A stretch of DNA of 64,000 nucleotides from NCBI GenBank assembly GCA_002429385.1, contig DIZL01000046.1:81064-145063 (forward strand). The letters are read 5' to 3'. Shown one piece after another: positions 25,023-33,871 of the stretch. Within the stretch, counting starts at the first letter, position 1. Each line of letters opens with the position of its first letter. The stretch is from Prolixibacteraceae bacterium UBA6029 (GTDB taxonomy: Bacteria; Bacteroidota; Bacteroidia; Bacteroidales; Prolixibacteraceae). The translations under genes were made by a program, and so were the position numbers. Below the pieces are notes generated by a model. The model was not told where the DNA came from, searched no databases, and saw only the letters and a program-made list of their open reading frames with translations.

Positions 25023-25205
25023 ATGCTTACAAAAGAAAAAATTCATTTTACAATTGACAGATTACCTGATAATTTGACAATTGATCAGTTAATAGATGAA
25101 ATGATATTGTTGGATAAAATTGAACAAGGAATTAATGATGCCGATGATGGAAGAGTTTTTACTACTGATGAAGTCAAAGATAAATTAAATAAATGGTTAA
25201 AGTAG
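25023..25205 (+). CDS. Antitoxin-like protein upstream of the broken ParE gene
   Basis: 60 residues: FTIDRLPDNLTIDQLIDEMILLDKIEQGINDADDGRVFTTDEVKDKL. The central helix and the E-x-G-x-x-D-x-x-x-G-x-x-x-x-x-D-E-V motif are typical of small Bacteroidota antitoxins paired with ParE/RelE toxins. It overlaps the toxin gene by 13 bp and looks intact. Confidence 0.78.
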   Translation: MLTKEKIHFTIDRLPDNLTIDQLIDEMILLDKIEQGINDADDGRVFTTDEVKDKLNKWLK

Positions 25206-25496
25206 TTTGGACTCAACGAGCTTTAAATGATTTGGAAGACATCGGAGATTACATATCTAAAGATTCTAACAAGTATGCAAAACTGACGTTAGAGAATTTA
25301 GTTTATACTGCTTTATTAATTGAGATAAACCCTTTCGTTGGTAGATTTGTGCCTGAATCAAGTGATAAAACAATTAGAGAGATAATAAAAGGTAGCTAAA
25401 GAGTTATTTATCAAATTCGGAATGAAACTTCTGTTTTCATATTAACTGTATTTCACAGTTCACGATTACTGTCAAAAAAAAGATTTAGAATAATAA
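25193..25496 (+). pseudogene. ParE/RelE-family toxin interrupted by one in-frame stop codon
   Basis: Codons 1-68 read VVWTQRALNDLEDIGDYISKD to TIREIIKGS, then TAA at 25397-25399. In the same frame the next codons encode RVIYQIRNETSVFILTVFHS and SRLL, the canonical ParE C-terminus in which the family has Y-R-I/V-I-Y. A Tyr codon (TAT or TAC) has therefore probably become TAA. The product would lack the last two strands and should be inactive. The original 3' end has merged into a palindromic repeat. Unless stop readthrough occurs, the upstream antitoxin is an orphan. Confidence 0.85.
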
Positions 25497-25579
25497 CCCC
25501 GCTGGCGCAGGTCTGCGACCTGTGCCAAATAAGTTTTTATTTTATGTTTTGGCACAGATTACAAATCGCTCCAGCGGGG
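25497..25579. repeat. Palindromic repeat (GCTGGCGCAGGT type)
   Basis: Arms CCCCGCTGGCGCAGG ... GTGCCAAA and TTTTGGCACAG ... CTCCAGCGGGG form an imperfect ~33-bp inverted repeat around an AT-rich loop. The left arm also contains the small palindrome GCAGGTCTGCGACCTGTGC-like stem. It abuts the end of the parE remnant. Confidence 0.75.
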
Positions 25580-25619
25580 GGTCTTGAAACAATCCTGATG
25601 GCCATCGGGACAGGATGAC

Positions 25620-25760
25620 GAGAAAGGGCGAAAATGCAAATGTGCGGAACATGCGGAAGTTGCGGAAGTTAAGGAAACGATAGAATTTAGCGTAAATGGC
25701 GGAAATGGCGGAATTGTTGGAATTGTCGGAATTGTCAGAGTTGTCGGAAACATCATTATG
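25620..25760. repeat. Imperfect tandem 9-mers (TGCGGAAGT / TTGTCGGAA words)
   Basis: Words CGGAAC, GCGGAAGT, GGCGGAAAT and TTGTCGGAAT recur every nine bases about a dozen times. The frames through them are repetitive and unlike real proteins, so no gene is called here. Confidence 0.7.
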
Positions 25761-25813
25761 CAGGTGATTATTCTTATTTGTAATAGCCACCAGATCAGGC
25801 ATTCAGACCACAT

Positions 25814-26368
25814 TCAGAATCCCAGCTCATCACTGATCTGCTGCATGGCAATCAGTGACAGTTCAGCAAAATCATGAATCGGAATACCGATTAATTCGCA
25901 CTCCAGAATATTTTCACGTTTCACCGAGGCGGCAAAGGCCTTTTCCTTCATTCGTTTGGTGATGGATTTGGTCTTCACCGAAGACAGCTTTTTGTCGGGA
26001 TACACCATAGCCGTTGCCATAATGAGACCCGTAATGGTTTCACCGGCAGCCAGGGCATGCTGAAAAACGGTGGTTCGTTCCTTCCCCGTGGCCATCTCAT
26101 TATGCATTACGATAGCATCAATCGCTTCGGCAGTAAGCAAACCCTCAAGCATGACCGCTGCATAGGGGCCGTGTTTCAGGGGATCGGCATGGGTCAGTTC
26201 AACATCGATGTCATGAAGTAATCCGGCTATCCCCCACTCCTCCTGATTCTCATTCAGTTTCAGTGCAATGGATCGCAGAACGGCTTCGCTGGCCAGGGTG
26301 TGTTTGATCATTTGAGCACTTTGAATATGCTGATGCAAAAGTTTAAGGGCATTTTCATGTGAAATCAT
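25814..26368 (-). CDS. HD-domain phosphohydrolase
   Basis: 184 residues from the ATG at 26368; a frame start at 26476 would add 36 residues that overlap the divergent CYTH gene and lack family character. The HD motif is visible as GIAGLLHDIDVELTHADP with upstream H-x-x-x-S in HQHIQSAQMIKHTLASEA and a downstream YAAVMLEGLL. This compact family (HDIG-type, related to YedJ-like hydrolases) is metal-dependent and its substrate is unknown. Divergent from the CYTH gene with 53 bp between starts. Confidence 0.85.
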   Translation of the reverse strand: MISHENALKLLHQHIQSAQMIKHTLASEAVLRSIALKLNENQEEWGIAGLLHDIDVELTHADPLKHGPYAAVMLEGLLTAEAIDAIVMHNEMATGKERTTVFQHALAAGETITGLIMATAMVYPDKKLSSVKTKSITKRMKEKAFAASVKRENILECELIGIPIHDFAELSLIAMQQISDELGF

Positions 26369-26421
26369 CGCAGTAGTTTTATTTTTACTGCCGCAAATTA
26401 ATAAAATCAAGGTAAAAAGCC

Positions 26422-26883
26422 ATGGGTCTTGAAATTGAACGTAAATTTTTAGTCGATCACTCCAAATGGACTCCAACGGGCCAGGGTATCGTCCTGTTAC
26501 AGGCCTATCTAAGCCTCGACCCTCATCCGACAGTGAGAATCCGTATTGCCGGTGAAAAGGCTTATGTAACCATCAAAGGCATGTCTGAAAGCATTTCAAG
26601 ACCTGAATTTGAATATGAGATTCCGGTTACAGATGCCAGGGAATTGCAGAAAATGGCCATTTCAAACCCGGTAGAAAAAAAACGGTATGAAATAATGTAC
26701 CAGGGATTTCTTTGGGAAGTGGATGTATTTTCAGGAAAAAATGAAGGACTGATTATGGCAGAGATTGAGCTCAAATCTGAAAATCAGGAATTTCCCAGAC
26801 CGGAATGGCTCCTGGAAGAGGTTTCGGACGATGGCAGGTACTATAATTCTTATCTTTCAGGGTGCCCTTTTACCGAATGGTGA
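26422..26883 (+). CDS. CYTH-domain protein (inorganic triphosphatase/adenylate cyclase class IV-like)
   Basis: 153 residues, the length of single-domain CYTH proteins. The N-terminal E-x-E-x-K signature is EIERKFLV (residues 4-11). Further tunnel residues appear in TVRIRIAGEKAYVTIKG, EFEYEIPV, KKRYEI and MAEIELKSE. Members hydrolyse tripolyphosphate or thiamine triphosphate; bacterial short forms are mostly triphosphatases. The divergent HD gene may share the promoter region. Confidence 0.9.
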   Translation: MGLEIERKFLVDHSKWTPTGQGIVLLQAYLSLDPHPTVRIRIAGEKAYVTIKGMSESISRPEFEYEIPVTDARELQKMAISNPVEKKRYEIMYQGFLWEVDVFSGKNEGLIMAEIELKSENQEFPRPEWLLEEVSDDGRYYNSYLSGCPFTEW

Positions 26884-26964
26884 ACACGGATGGCCTGATT
26901 TTTGAAAGGTCATACAACAAGAACCTAATATTGTCGTTTTATATAGCCAAGTAACCAATTAATC

Positions 26965-28959
26965 ATGCAGCTTAAAAACATTTTCACAGGAGTTTTAATC
27001 CTGTTCAGTTTTCTCCTGTTCGCCGAAGATCATCCAGATGGCAGGAAAACAGAAAAAAATACCTCATCAAAGGACTCCATTCAGTTAAGCATCAACTACC
27101 TGAAAAAATACATCCAGGCTACCGATGTCTGGCAGTCGGACAATCCGGAAATCGTGAAGGCAATTATCGGGCTGATCCATTTTACCGAAGACGGATCCAT
27201 CGACAGCATCCAGACCCGGCTGGATAAGTTCAGTAAAATGGATAATTTCAGGTACATCAACCGCTCGTCGGTCCATGTAAGCGATTCTCTCCTCCTGCCC
27301 GGATACCAGCCTTACACTTCCATCCTGGAGAAAATGAAACAGCTCGACCGCGCTATCTGGAATGGCGTGGATATGAATGCCATTCACCTGCCGGAAGCAT
27401 TAATTGTGGGACCGGATCATAAATTCCAACCCATTACGGAAGGAGACGAACGGGCTATTCTGGAACGAACAGAAATTGTGTTGCCCGACAGTCTTAAAAA
27501 CACGAGCGCACTGACCGATTCCACCAAACATAAGGCAAACGACTTTAACCGCATCAAGAACCGGGAACTGGAACGAAAGCAAATCATGGAGGAAGCGCGT
27601 GTTCAATACAATTTAAAAATTCAACTTTTAAATCCCGACTCCGTTATAACCGTTTACAGACACAATGCAGTAAGAATATACTCCGACTCACTGCAAAATC
27701 AACTGTACATTTCGTTAAAGCGCCAAAACGATCAAATCCTGACTCATTACAACGATTCAATTGTACGTCTGGTCAATGATTCGATTAACCGGTTTGTAAA
27801 AACCTTACAGCGGTATACTCAAAGCGACTCGGTTGAGGTTTCTATGCGCAGTTTATCAGGGAAACCTGCTCAGCTATGGTTGAGGAATAATAAGCGGTCA
27901 ATCACCAGGTTTTACATTAAAAACGTTCAAAACGATTCATTGGCGATCCGGATGATGACTCTCGATAAACACAGTATTGGAGTGGCTATTGATGATGATG
28001 TCACCTTTAGCCGGTTAGCACAAAAACAACGCCGTGATTTTGTGTTCGATAAATTTACTCCCGAGAAGAAATTATCTAAAATGAAAAATAGGTTTGAGGT
28101 CATTACTCCCTGGGACCTGGGCGGTTTTGGTACCTTTGGGTTTTCTCAAACCTACCTGAACAATTGGAAAGCCGGAGGTAATAGCGCCCTTGCTTTCCTG
28201 ACGGTATTAAAAAGTTATGCGAATTACTCAAATGCTGTCATCCGGTGGGAAAACAGCGGTGAATTCAGGAATGGCTGGATCAGGCAAGGCGGAAACCTTA
28301 ATCAGCTCCAGAAGAATGATGATAAGCTGGAATTAATATCAAGACTTGGGGTCAGTGCATTTAAAAAGTGGTTCTACAGCACCGAAGTTGATTTTCAAAC
28401 ACAGTTCTTCAATGGATACAACTATCCGGACAAATCAAAACTCATCTCGGCCTATATGTCACCGGCAAAAACAATGTTCAAGCTAGGGCTTGACTATAAA
28501 CCAAACAAGAGATTCTCGCTGTTTCTATCGCCTTTCACTTTAAAGACAGTTTACGTCAGAGACACTGCACGAATTGATCAGACCACCTATGGAATTTCGC
28601 GCCACAGTAAAAGCTTCTGGGAACCCGGTCTTAATGCTGAAGTCAAATACCGGATTGAAATCACTCCGCAAATGAGTTATGAGACAAAATACAAGATGTT
28701 TATGAATTATAAAGACCCTTTCAAAAAGCTGGATGTCGATTGGGAAAACACCTTTGTGGCGCAACTGAACGACCGGATCAACATGACCTTTATGCTGAAC
28801 CTCTTGTATGATGACAATATAACATTCCCCACCGGCAGATTCGATACCAATGGGGTTGAAATATTCAGACCAAAATTACAAACCAAGGAACTGATTACCG
28901 TTGGATTCTCCTATAAAATAAACCGTCACGTTTATAAGCGCAGAAAGATCGAAAAGTAA
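26965..28959 (+). CDS. DUF3078 outer-membrane beta-barrel protein
   Basis: 664 residues with a short signal peptide (to about residue 21, ending LLFAED). Residues 30-350 are a long soluble, partly coiled region rich in D-S and N-D-S repeats. The last ~270 residues are the DUF3078 barrel: PWDLGGFGTFGFSQTYLNNW, KAGGNSALAFLTVLKSYANY, and repeated aromatic strands to the C-terminal VGFSYKINRHVYKRR. DUF3078 proteins are widespread in Bacteroidota outer membranes, with no set function. The long N-terminal part is unusual. Confidence 0.85.
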   Translation: MQLKNIFTGVLILFSFLLFAEDHPDGRKTEKNTSSKDSIQLSINYLKKYIQATDVWQSDNPEIVKAIIGLIHFTEDGSIDSIQTRLDKFSKMDNFRYINRSSVHVSDSLLLPGYQPYTSILEKMKQLDRAIWNGVDMNAIHLPEALIVGPDHKFQPITEGDERAILERTEIVLPDSLKNTSALTDSTKHKANDFNRIKNRELERKQIMEEARVQYNLKIQLLNPDSVITVYRHNAVRIYSDSLQNQLYISLKRQNDQILTHYNDSIVRLVNDSINRFVKTLQRYTQSDSVEVSMRSLSGKPAQLWLRNNKRSITRFYIKNVQNDSLAIRMMTLDKHSIGVAIDDDVTFSRLAQKQRRDFVFDKFTPEKKLSKMKNRFEVITPWDLGGFGTFGFSQTYLNNWKAGGNSALAFLTVLKSYANYSNAVIRWENSGEFRNGWIRQGGNLNQLQKNDDKLELISRLGVSAFKKWFYSTEVDFQTQFFNGYNYPDKSKLISAYMSPAKTMFKLGLDYKPNKRFSLFLSPFTLKTVYVRDTARIDQTTYGISRHSKSFWEPGLNAEVKYRIEITPQMSYETKYKMFMNYKDPFKKLDVDWENTFVAQLNDRINMTFMLNLLYDDNITFPTGRFDTNGVEIFRPKLQTKELITVGFSYKINRHVYKRRKIEK

Positions 28960-29037
28960 GGATAAGGATCAAAACATCGATCTGTATTTCATTCTCTTAA
29001 CTAATAAAAAAAAGAAATTGGAAATTGTCATTAGGAA

Positions 29038-29151
29038 AGTCATTTTGTAACCAATATCTGAATGACCCCGCCTGCGTCAGGCAGGTAACGGCTATTTCCT
29101 GTTCGGATCAATAACAAGTAATGGTAAGCAATTTGGTTACAAAGTGAATGA
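29038..29151. repeat. Inverted-repeat element upstream of the SRPBCC gene
   Basis: CATTTTGTAACCAA (29041-29054) pairs with TTTGGTTACAAAGTG (about 29132-29146). The loop contains the small palindrome CCTGCGTCAGGCAGG. The element ends just before the promoter of the next gene. Confidence 0.6.
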
Positions 29152-29152
29152 T

Positions 29153-29185
29153 TTTGTGATCCGTGTGTGAAATAACTTATATTTG
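29153..29185 (+). promoter_or_regulatory. Bacteroidetes-type promoter of the SRPBCC gene
   Basis: TTTG (29153-29156) and TATATTTG (29178-29185) with a 21-bp spacer match the -33/-7 consensus. Transcription would start near 29192, leaving a ~54-base leader. Confidence 0.65.
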
Positions 29186-29245
29186 GATCGTAATATACCC
29201 AAAACCAGGAACAACGAATAAACGGATAATTAAAAAAACAAAGAT

Positions 29246-29632
29246 ATGAAAATATTTAAAAAATACTTCAAGATAACTGCTACTCCTGCCGACGTATACA
29301 ATGCACTGACCAACAAGGCTATGCTCGAAATATGGACCGGAGAAGATGCCGTGATGGAAGAGGTCACCGGATCTGAATTTTCGCTTTGGGAAGAAAGCAT
29401 CAGCGGTATTAATCTCGAATTTGAGAAAGACCGTAAGATTGTCCAGGAATGGTTTTTTGGAGAAGAAGACGAAGATAAAAAGTCGATCGTGACCATCAAG
29501 CTACACCCGGATAAAAAGGGGACCATCATGGAAGTCGTACAAACCAATATTCCTGACGATGCCTATAAAAACATCGCCGAAGGTTGGGAAGAAGACTACT
29601 ACAACGGGTTGAACGAATTGTTCCAGGAATAG
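29246..29632 (+). CDS. SRPBCC/AHSA1-like START-domain protein
   Basis: 128 residues, the size of single-domain SRPBCC proteins. Opening KIFKKYFKITATPADVYNALTNKAMLEIWTGEDAVM and the glycine-rich EGSEFSLWEESISGINLE match the activator-of-Hsp90-ATPase-like group; GTIMEVVQTNIPDD and the long C-terminal helix EGWEEDYYNGLNELF complete the fold. A hydrophobic ligand cavity is predicted; ligand unknown. It has a clear own promoter. Confidence 0.85.
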   Translation: MKIFKKYFKITATPADVYNALTNKAMLEIWTGEDAVMEEVTGSEFSLWEESISGINLEFEKDRKIVQEWFFGEEDEDKKSIVTIKLHPDKKGTIMEVVQTNIPDDAYKNIAEGWEEDYYNGLNELFQE

Positions 29633-29749
29633 AAAGTCAGAAAAAAGGAAACAGGAAACAGGAGACCTTAGACTGAAGATGCGAATCGAGATTTTCTTAT
29701 TTCTTTCCACTTTTCCACTTTTCTCTTTCCTAATCTAATGACTTTTCCC
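29633..29749. repeat. Stop-proximal purine tract mirrored by a pyrimidine tract
   Basis: AAAAAAGGAAACAGGAAACAGG follows the stop codon within 10 bp (written as purine words); TTTCTTATTTCTTTCC and TTTTCCACTTTTC lie about 50 bp further. The two can pair over a long, mismatched stem between convergent genes, so this may be a bidirectional terminator. Confidence 0.5.
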
Positions 29750-30199
29750 TTATTTCTGGTTGCCGAGTCCTTCATTTCCAGTGTCAGCGATATATTTCCA
29801 TTGGCGGCTGGCATCCATCTTCCAGATAGTCAGGTAGGTGCCATGCGAAGTATCACCTTTGGCCACAAAAGTCCAGAATCCAAAGGTATATCCTAAGTCC
29901 CCGCTTTCGGCAATAATGGCTTTTGCAGGTTTCCAGGTCAGACTCACCGCACTGTCGCTTTTCCCCTCATAACTCCGGATCAGGTTTTGCTTTCCGACCT
30001 GAGGCATGTGTTTGTCCTTCAGAATCACCACGCTATCATGGGCAAATTCGACAAAGGCTTTCTGAAAACCATGCTTCACTGAATAATCTGAAAACGCGAG
30101 ATCTGCATCCATCAACACTCTTGGATCAGCCACATGTTTCTTTTCAGAACAGGAAAACAGAAAAATAAATATCCAGGTTAAGGTAAATACATTTTTCAT
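29750..30199 (-). CDS. NTF2-like (DUF4440-type) lipoprotein
   Basis: 149 residues from the ATG at 30199; a longer frame start at 30271 is not supported because the lipoprotein signal MKNVFTLTWIFIFLFSCSEK begins here. The mature part has an NTF2-like fold pattern: DADLAFSDYSVKHGFQKAFVEFAHD, SLTWKPAKAIIAESGDLGYTFG and the C-terminal WKMDASRQWKYIADTGN. Such proteins bind small ligands or act as enzymes; none can be assigned. The 30200-30428 region upstream is shared with the divergent GH74 gene. Confidence 0.8.
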   Translation of the reverse strand: MKNVFTLTWIFIFLFSCSEKKHVADPRVLMDADLAFSDYSVKHGFQKAFVEFAHDSVVILKDKHMPQVGKQNLIRSYEGKSDSAVSLTWKPAKAIIAESGDLGYTFGFWTFVAKGDTSHGTYLTIWKMDASRQWKYIADTGNEGLGNQK

Positions 30200-30428
30200 T
30201 GCCGCAAGTTTTAGAGTAGAATTCGCACGCATGTTTGGTTGCCTAATGCCGTACTTAAAATACATATCCAACGAAGTTAAGAAAAATCCTGTTCTGGAAT
30301 GAAATTGGTTGATTTGTTATACAATTGAGAAATAACTGTCGGTAAATAATCATCAATTAACAATACTTTTGGCCTTATCGTTTATCGGCTATGCCATTTA
30401 ACAAACCAAGCCCCAAGATACTAAATTT

Positions 30429-32897
30429 ATGAGACCTTTCATACGCCTTTGTTTCTTTTTACTGATGCTTCCTCAACTAACATTTGCTGCAGATCAATAT
30501 ACATGGAAAAATGTCATTATCGGTGGCGGTGGATTTGTATCCGGCATTGTGACCTGCCCCACCAAACAAAATTTGATTTTTGCCCGGACTGATGTGGGCG
30601 GCGCCTACCGATGGGTGGAAGAAACTCAAAGCTGGAAGGCACTGAACGACTGGATCAGTCGTGATGAAATGGGTTATCTTGGTATCGAAAGTATTGCCAT
30701 CGATCCCCAGCACCCGAACCGGGTTTATATGTCGGCCGGACTTGAATATTTTTCAACGCCGCCTGCTATTCTATGTTCAGATGATTACGGAGATACATTC
30801 AAAAAATCAATCGTACCGTTCATGATCCATGGAAATGGCGATGGCCGCGGAACAGGCGAACGTTTGGTAGTCGATCCGAATGACTCAACCATTCTTTTTT
30901 GTGGTTCGCGGAAGGCCGGTTTATGGAAAAGCAAGGATATGGCCAAAACCTGGACCAAGGTTACTTCCTTTCCGGTAAGTACGACGCCAAATAATGTAGG
31001 CGTTATCGCTTTAGCTTTCGATCCGGCAAGCGGTACACCCGGAACTTCGTCGAAACGGATTTTTGTCGGAGTTTCCAGAACAACTGGCCCAAGCTTGTAT
31101 GTAAGTGAAGATGGCGGAGATACATGGAATCCGGTCTCAGGAATACCAACCGACAAAATGCCTCAACACATGGTCCTCACGCCAACCGGATATCTTTATG
31201 TGACTTTTTCGAATGGATCAGGTCCATACGGAACATCAACGGAAGCTTTGGATAAAGGATCGCTTCTGAAATACCAGATCAGCACCCAAACATGGGCTGA
31301 CGTGACCCCAAACAAAACTTCAGGACGCGCCATGAGCGGTATTTCATTTTCACAAACCAATCCAGATATTTTGGTAGCTTCAACAACCAATACCTACTGG
31401 GCACAAAACTGGTCAACTTCGGGTACCGTTTGGGGCGATGAGATTTATAAAAGCACCAATGGAGGCGCAAGCTGGACGGCGCTTTTCAGTAGCCGGAAAA
31501 TTACGTTAAACCGTGGCGAATTTGTCTGGGCCGACCCAAAAATAGCAGGACAAGGACCCTTATCATTACATTGGGCTACCTGTATTGTAATTGATCCTTT
31601 TGATCCTGACCGTGCCTATGTCAACTCCGGAAATGGTTTATTTATGACTCAAAATTTATCGGCAACAACATCAAGCTGGATATTTCAGGTGAAAGGTCTG
31701 GACGAAACGGTGCCATTGGATTTGGTCAGTCCTCCCTATGGAGCGCCGTTGATTTCGGTGATTGGCGACTATGACGGTTTCAGGCACAATAACCTGGATG
31801 TTTCACCGGCATTGGGCAGACACAATCCTTCCATCGGAAGTACCTCCACGCTCGACTTTGGAGAGAAAAACCCTGGAGTGGTTGTTCGTGCCGGAGCTAC
31901 AGCCTATTATTCAGCTGACAATGCGAAGACTTGGAAATTGCTGCCCGTTCCGGTGACCGGAGCAAAAGATGGTTCAATGGCTGTTTCTGCCGATGGAAGC
32001 ATCATCGCATGGAGTCCGAATGCGCAGACAGTTTATACCACCACGGACAAAACGACTTGGATCAAGGCCACCGGAGCACCTGTCGGACAGCGTATCATAG
32101 CCGACAAGGTGAACTCTCAGAAGTTTTATGCTATAGCGACCCAGAAATTATATATCAGCACCGATGGAGGGAAAACCTTTGCAGTTGGCGCTACAAATGC
32201 GATGTTAACCCAGACTAAAAAGTACAGGGCCACGCCAGACAACGAAGGTGACATCTGGGTTCCCAATGGTTCAGGTGGTTTGTATCGCACGATATGGACC
32301 AATGGAGTCGCTTCATTTAAAAAGATATCTTCTGTTGCGGCCTGCGAAGCGGTAGGGTTTGGGAAAGCTGCTCCCGGACAAACTTTCCCTGCAATTTATA
32401 TGTGGGGAACAGTGGGTTCTGCCGAAGGGGTATACCGATCGGATAATGAAGGGGTCAGTTGGGTTCGTATAAACGATGCCGCCCATGAGTTTGGAGGAAC
32501 CGGGAATGCCAACGAAGTATTGGGAGACCCACGCATTTACGGTCGTGTTTATATGTCGACTGCAGGACGTGGCATAGTGTATGGCGACCTGATTGACGGA
32601 CCCGACGCTAATGTTATCATCGATTCTGAATACCTGCCTTCGGCAGTTAATGCCCTTCAAACAGACAAAAAACAGCTTTTCACGCTTCAACAGGGGCTGG
32701 ACAACCAAAGCATCCAAATCATCCCTGCAATTCGGGGAAAGTATGAAATCTACTCCATTTCCGGCTCAGTACTTGAACAGGGAAGCTGCAATGCATCAAC
32801 CGATGTTGCCAAAGGATTCCGTAATGGAATCTATTTTCTCCGGTTTACTTCAGAAACAGGACAATCAGCATCAAAAAAGTTCATGATTAACCGATAA
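30429..32897 (+). CDS. GH74 xyloglucanase-like protein with T9SS sorting domain
   Basis: 822 residues. Signal peptide (1-21, ending TFAAD) is followed by two seven-bladed propellers of the GH74 type: WKNVIIGGGGFVSGI, FARTDVGGAYRW with the catalytic Asp at residue 55, GYLGIESIAIDP, and the second-propeller loop SVIGDYDGFRH that carries the other conserved Asp. Sortilin-like repeats (YVSEDGGDTWNPV, YISTDGGKTF) continue to residue ~735. The last 75 residues end NGIYFLRFTSETGQSASKKF, a T9SS sorting domain. It would cut xyloglucan or a related beta-glucan backbone outside the cell. Single gene with no GH31/GH95 partners nearby. Confidence 0.9.
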   Translation: MRPFIRLCFFLLMLPQLTFAADQYTWKNVIIGGGGFVSGIVTCPTKQNLIFARTDVGGAYRWVEETQSWKALNDWISRDEMGYLGIESIAIDPQHPNRVYMSAGLEYFSTPPAILCSDDYGDTFKKSIVPFMIHGNGDGRGTGERLVVDPNDSTILFCGSRKAGLWKSKDMAKTWTKVTSFPVSTTPNNVGVIALAFDPASGTPGTSSKRIFVGVSRTTGPSLYVSEDGGDTWNPVSGIPTDKMPQHMVLTPTGYLYVTFSNGSGPYGTSTEALDKGSLLKYQISTQTWADVTPNKTSGRAMSGISFSQTNPDILVASTTNTYWAQNWSTSGTVWGDEIYKSTNGGASWTALFSSRKITLNRGEFVWADPKIAGQGPLSLHWATCIVIDPFDPDRAYVNSGNGLFMTQNLSATTSSWIFQVKGLDETVPLDLVSPPYGAPLISVIGDYDGFRHNNLDVSPALGRHNPSIGSTSTLDFGEKNPGVVVRAGATAYYSADNAKTWKLLPVPVTGAKDGSMAVSADGSIIAWSPNAQTVYTTTDKTTWIKATGAPVGQRIIADKVNSQKFYAIATQKLYISTDGGKTFAVGATNAMLTQTKKYRATPDNEGDIWVPNGSGGLYRTIWTNGVASFKKISSVAACEAVGFGKAAPGQTFPAIYMWGTVGSAEGVYRSDNEGVSWVRINDAAHEFGGTGNANEVLGDPRIYGRVYMSTAGRGIVYGDLIDGPDANVIIDSEYLPSAVNALQTDKKQLFTLQQGLDNQSIQIIPAIRGKYEIYSISGSVLEQGSCNASTDVAKGFRNGIYFLRFTSETGQSASKKFMINR

Positions 32898-33824
32898 TTA
32901 AAATCTATCCGTATAATCTTTATCTTTCTTCCGCTTTTTCCTAACCACTAAAATGGCGCCCGTCAATGCAATCAAGGCTCCGGCGACCGATAGCGCCGAG
33001 AAGTGTTCTCCGTCAATCCAGGTAACCTGCATTGCAGTTAAAGCGCCCATTAAAAATATGGTAATGATGGGATTTAAGACAAGTAGTATGCTGACCTTTC
33101 CGGCCTCAAGATATTTGAGTGCAAGGGACAAACAGCCATACGAAATCAAGGTGTTTGCACCCAGAAAAACCAGCAGGGCCCAATAGCCGAAACTAAGGTG
33201 GGTCAAACTGGCAAAATTGACAAATGGCAAATAGAGCAACACCGGAAGGCCGAAAATAAATACATTGAGCGTTCCAACGGAATAATCCAAAATCAGTTTT
33301 TTCTGCAGTGCAGCATATATGGCCCAGGCCACAGCACCTGAAAGGGTGATGATCATGCCTTTGGTATATTGCCCCTCCTGCCCTGCTACAAAACTAATAT
33401 GTTGTTTGTAAAAGATCCAGAACCCAAGAACAGCCAATAGAAACCCGAAAGCTTGCACCCTTGAAATCTTTTCCCTAAAGAAAATTATTCCAAAGACAGC
33501 CAATAAGACAGGTCCCGCCTGGATAGCAACCTGAGCGTTACTCGGGCTGGTGTATTGAACTCCAAGCATAAATCCAATGTAATTCCAGGATAAGGCCAGT
33601 GATGAAATTACCATCAGCCAGGAGGGCTTATACAGTATCTTAAGACCTCTTGGGTTCATGATTGCCATCCAGATCAGCATACCAAGAAAGGCCAGTGAAA
33701 AGCGAAACCACACTATTGTGGGGGAGTCGATTACTTTGTTGGCAATTTTCAGTGCAATGGCCAGAACGCCCCACATCAGTATCGTAATCAACGTATAAAT
33801 TATTCCTTTTGCCTGATTGCTCAT
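32898..33824 (-). CDS. EamA/DMT-family transporter
   Basis: 308 residues with ten predicted membrane spans in two EamA halves (GIIYTLITILMWGVLAIALK ... and GMIITLSGAVAWAIYAALQK). Conserved small-residue and proline positions (SPTIVWFRFSLAFLGML, LVLNPIITIFLMGALT) fit the drug/metabolite exporter family. The C-terminus is positively charged (RKKRKKDKD), so it likely ends in the cytoplasm. It is convergent with the GH74 gene, touching it end to end. Substrate unknown. Confidence 0.88.
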   Translation of the reverse strand: MSNQAKGIIYTLITILMWGVLAIALKIANKVIDSPTIVWFRFSLAFLGMLIWMAIMNPRGLKILYKPSWLMVISSLALSWNYIGFMLGVQYTSPSNAQVAIQAGPVLLAVFGIIFFREKISRVQAFGFLLAVLGFWIFYKQHISFVAGQEGQYTKGMIITLSGAVAWAIYAALQKKLILDYSVGTLNVFIFGLPVLLYLPFVNFASLTHLSFGYWALLVFLGANTLISYGCLSLALKYLEAGKVSILLVLNPIITIFLMGALTAMQVTWIDGEHFSALSVAGALIALTGAILVVRKKRKKDKDYTDRF

Positions 33825-33871
33825 CGAAGGGGGTTCAAGATATTAGTTTTATTGAATAAATGGGCTGGCAG

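Noticed and set aside
25542..25813. Two minus-strand frames of ~85 codons
   Set aside because: They translate the tandem 9-mer tract into simple repeats (SDNSDNSDN-like), not a protein.
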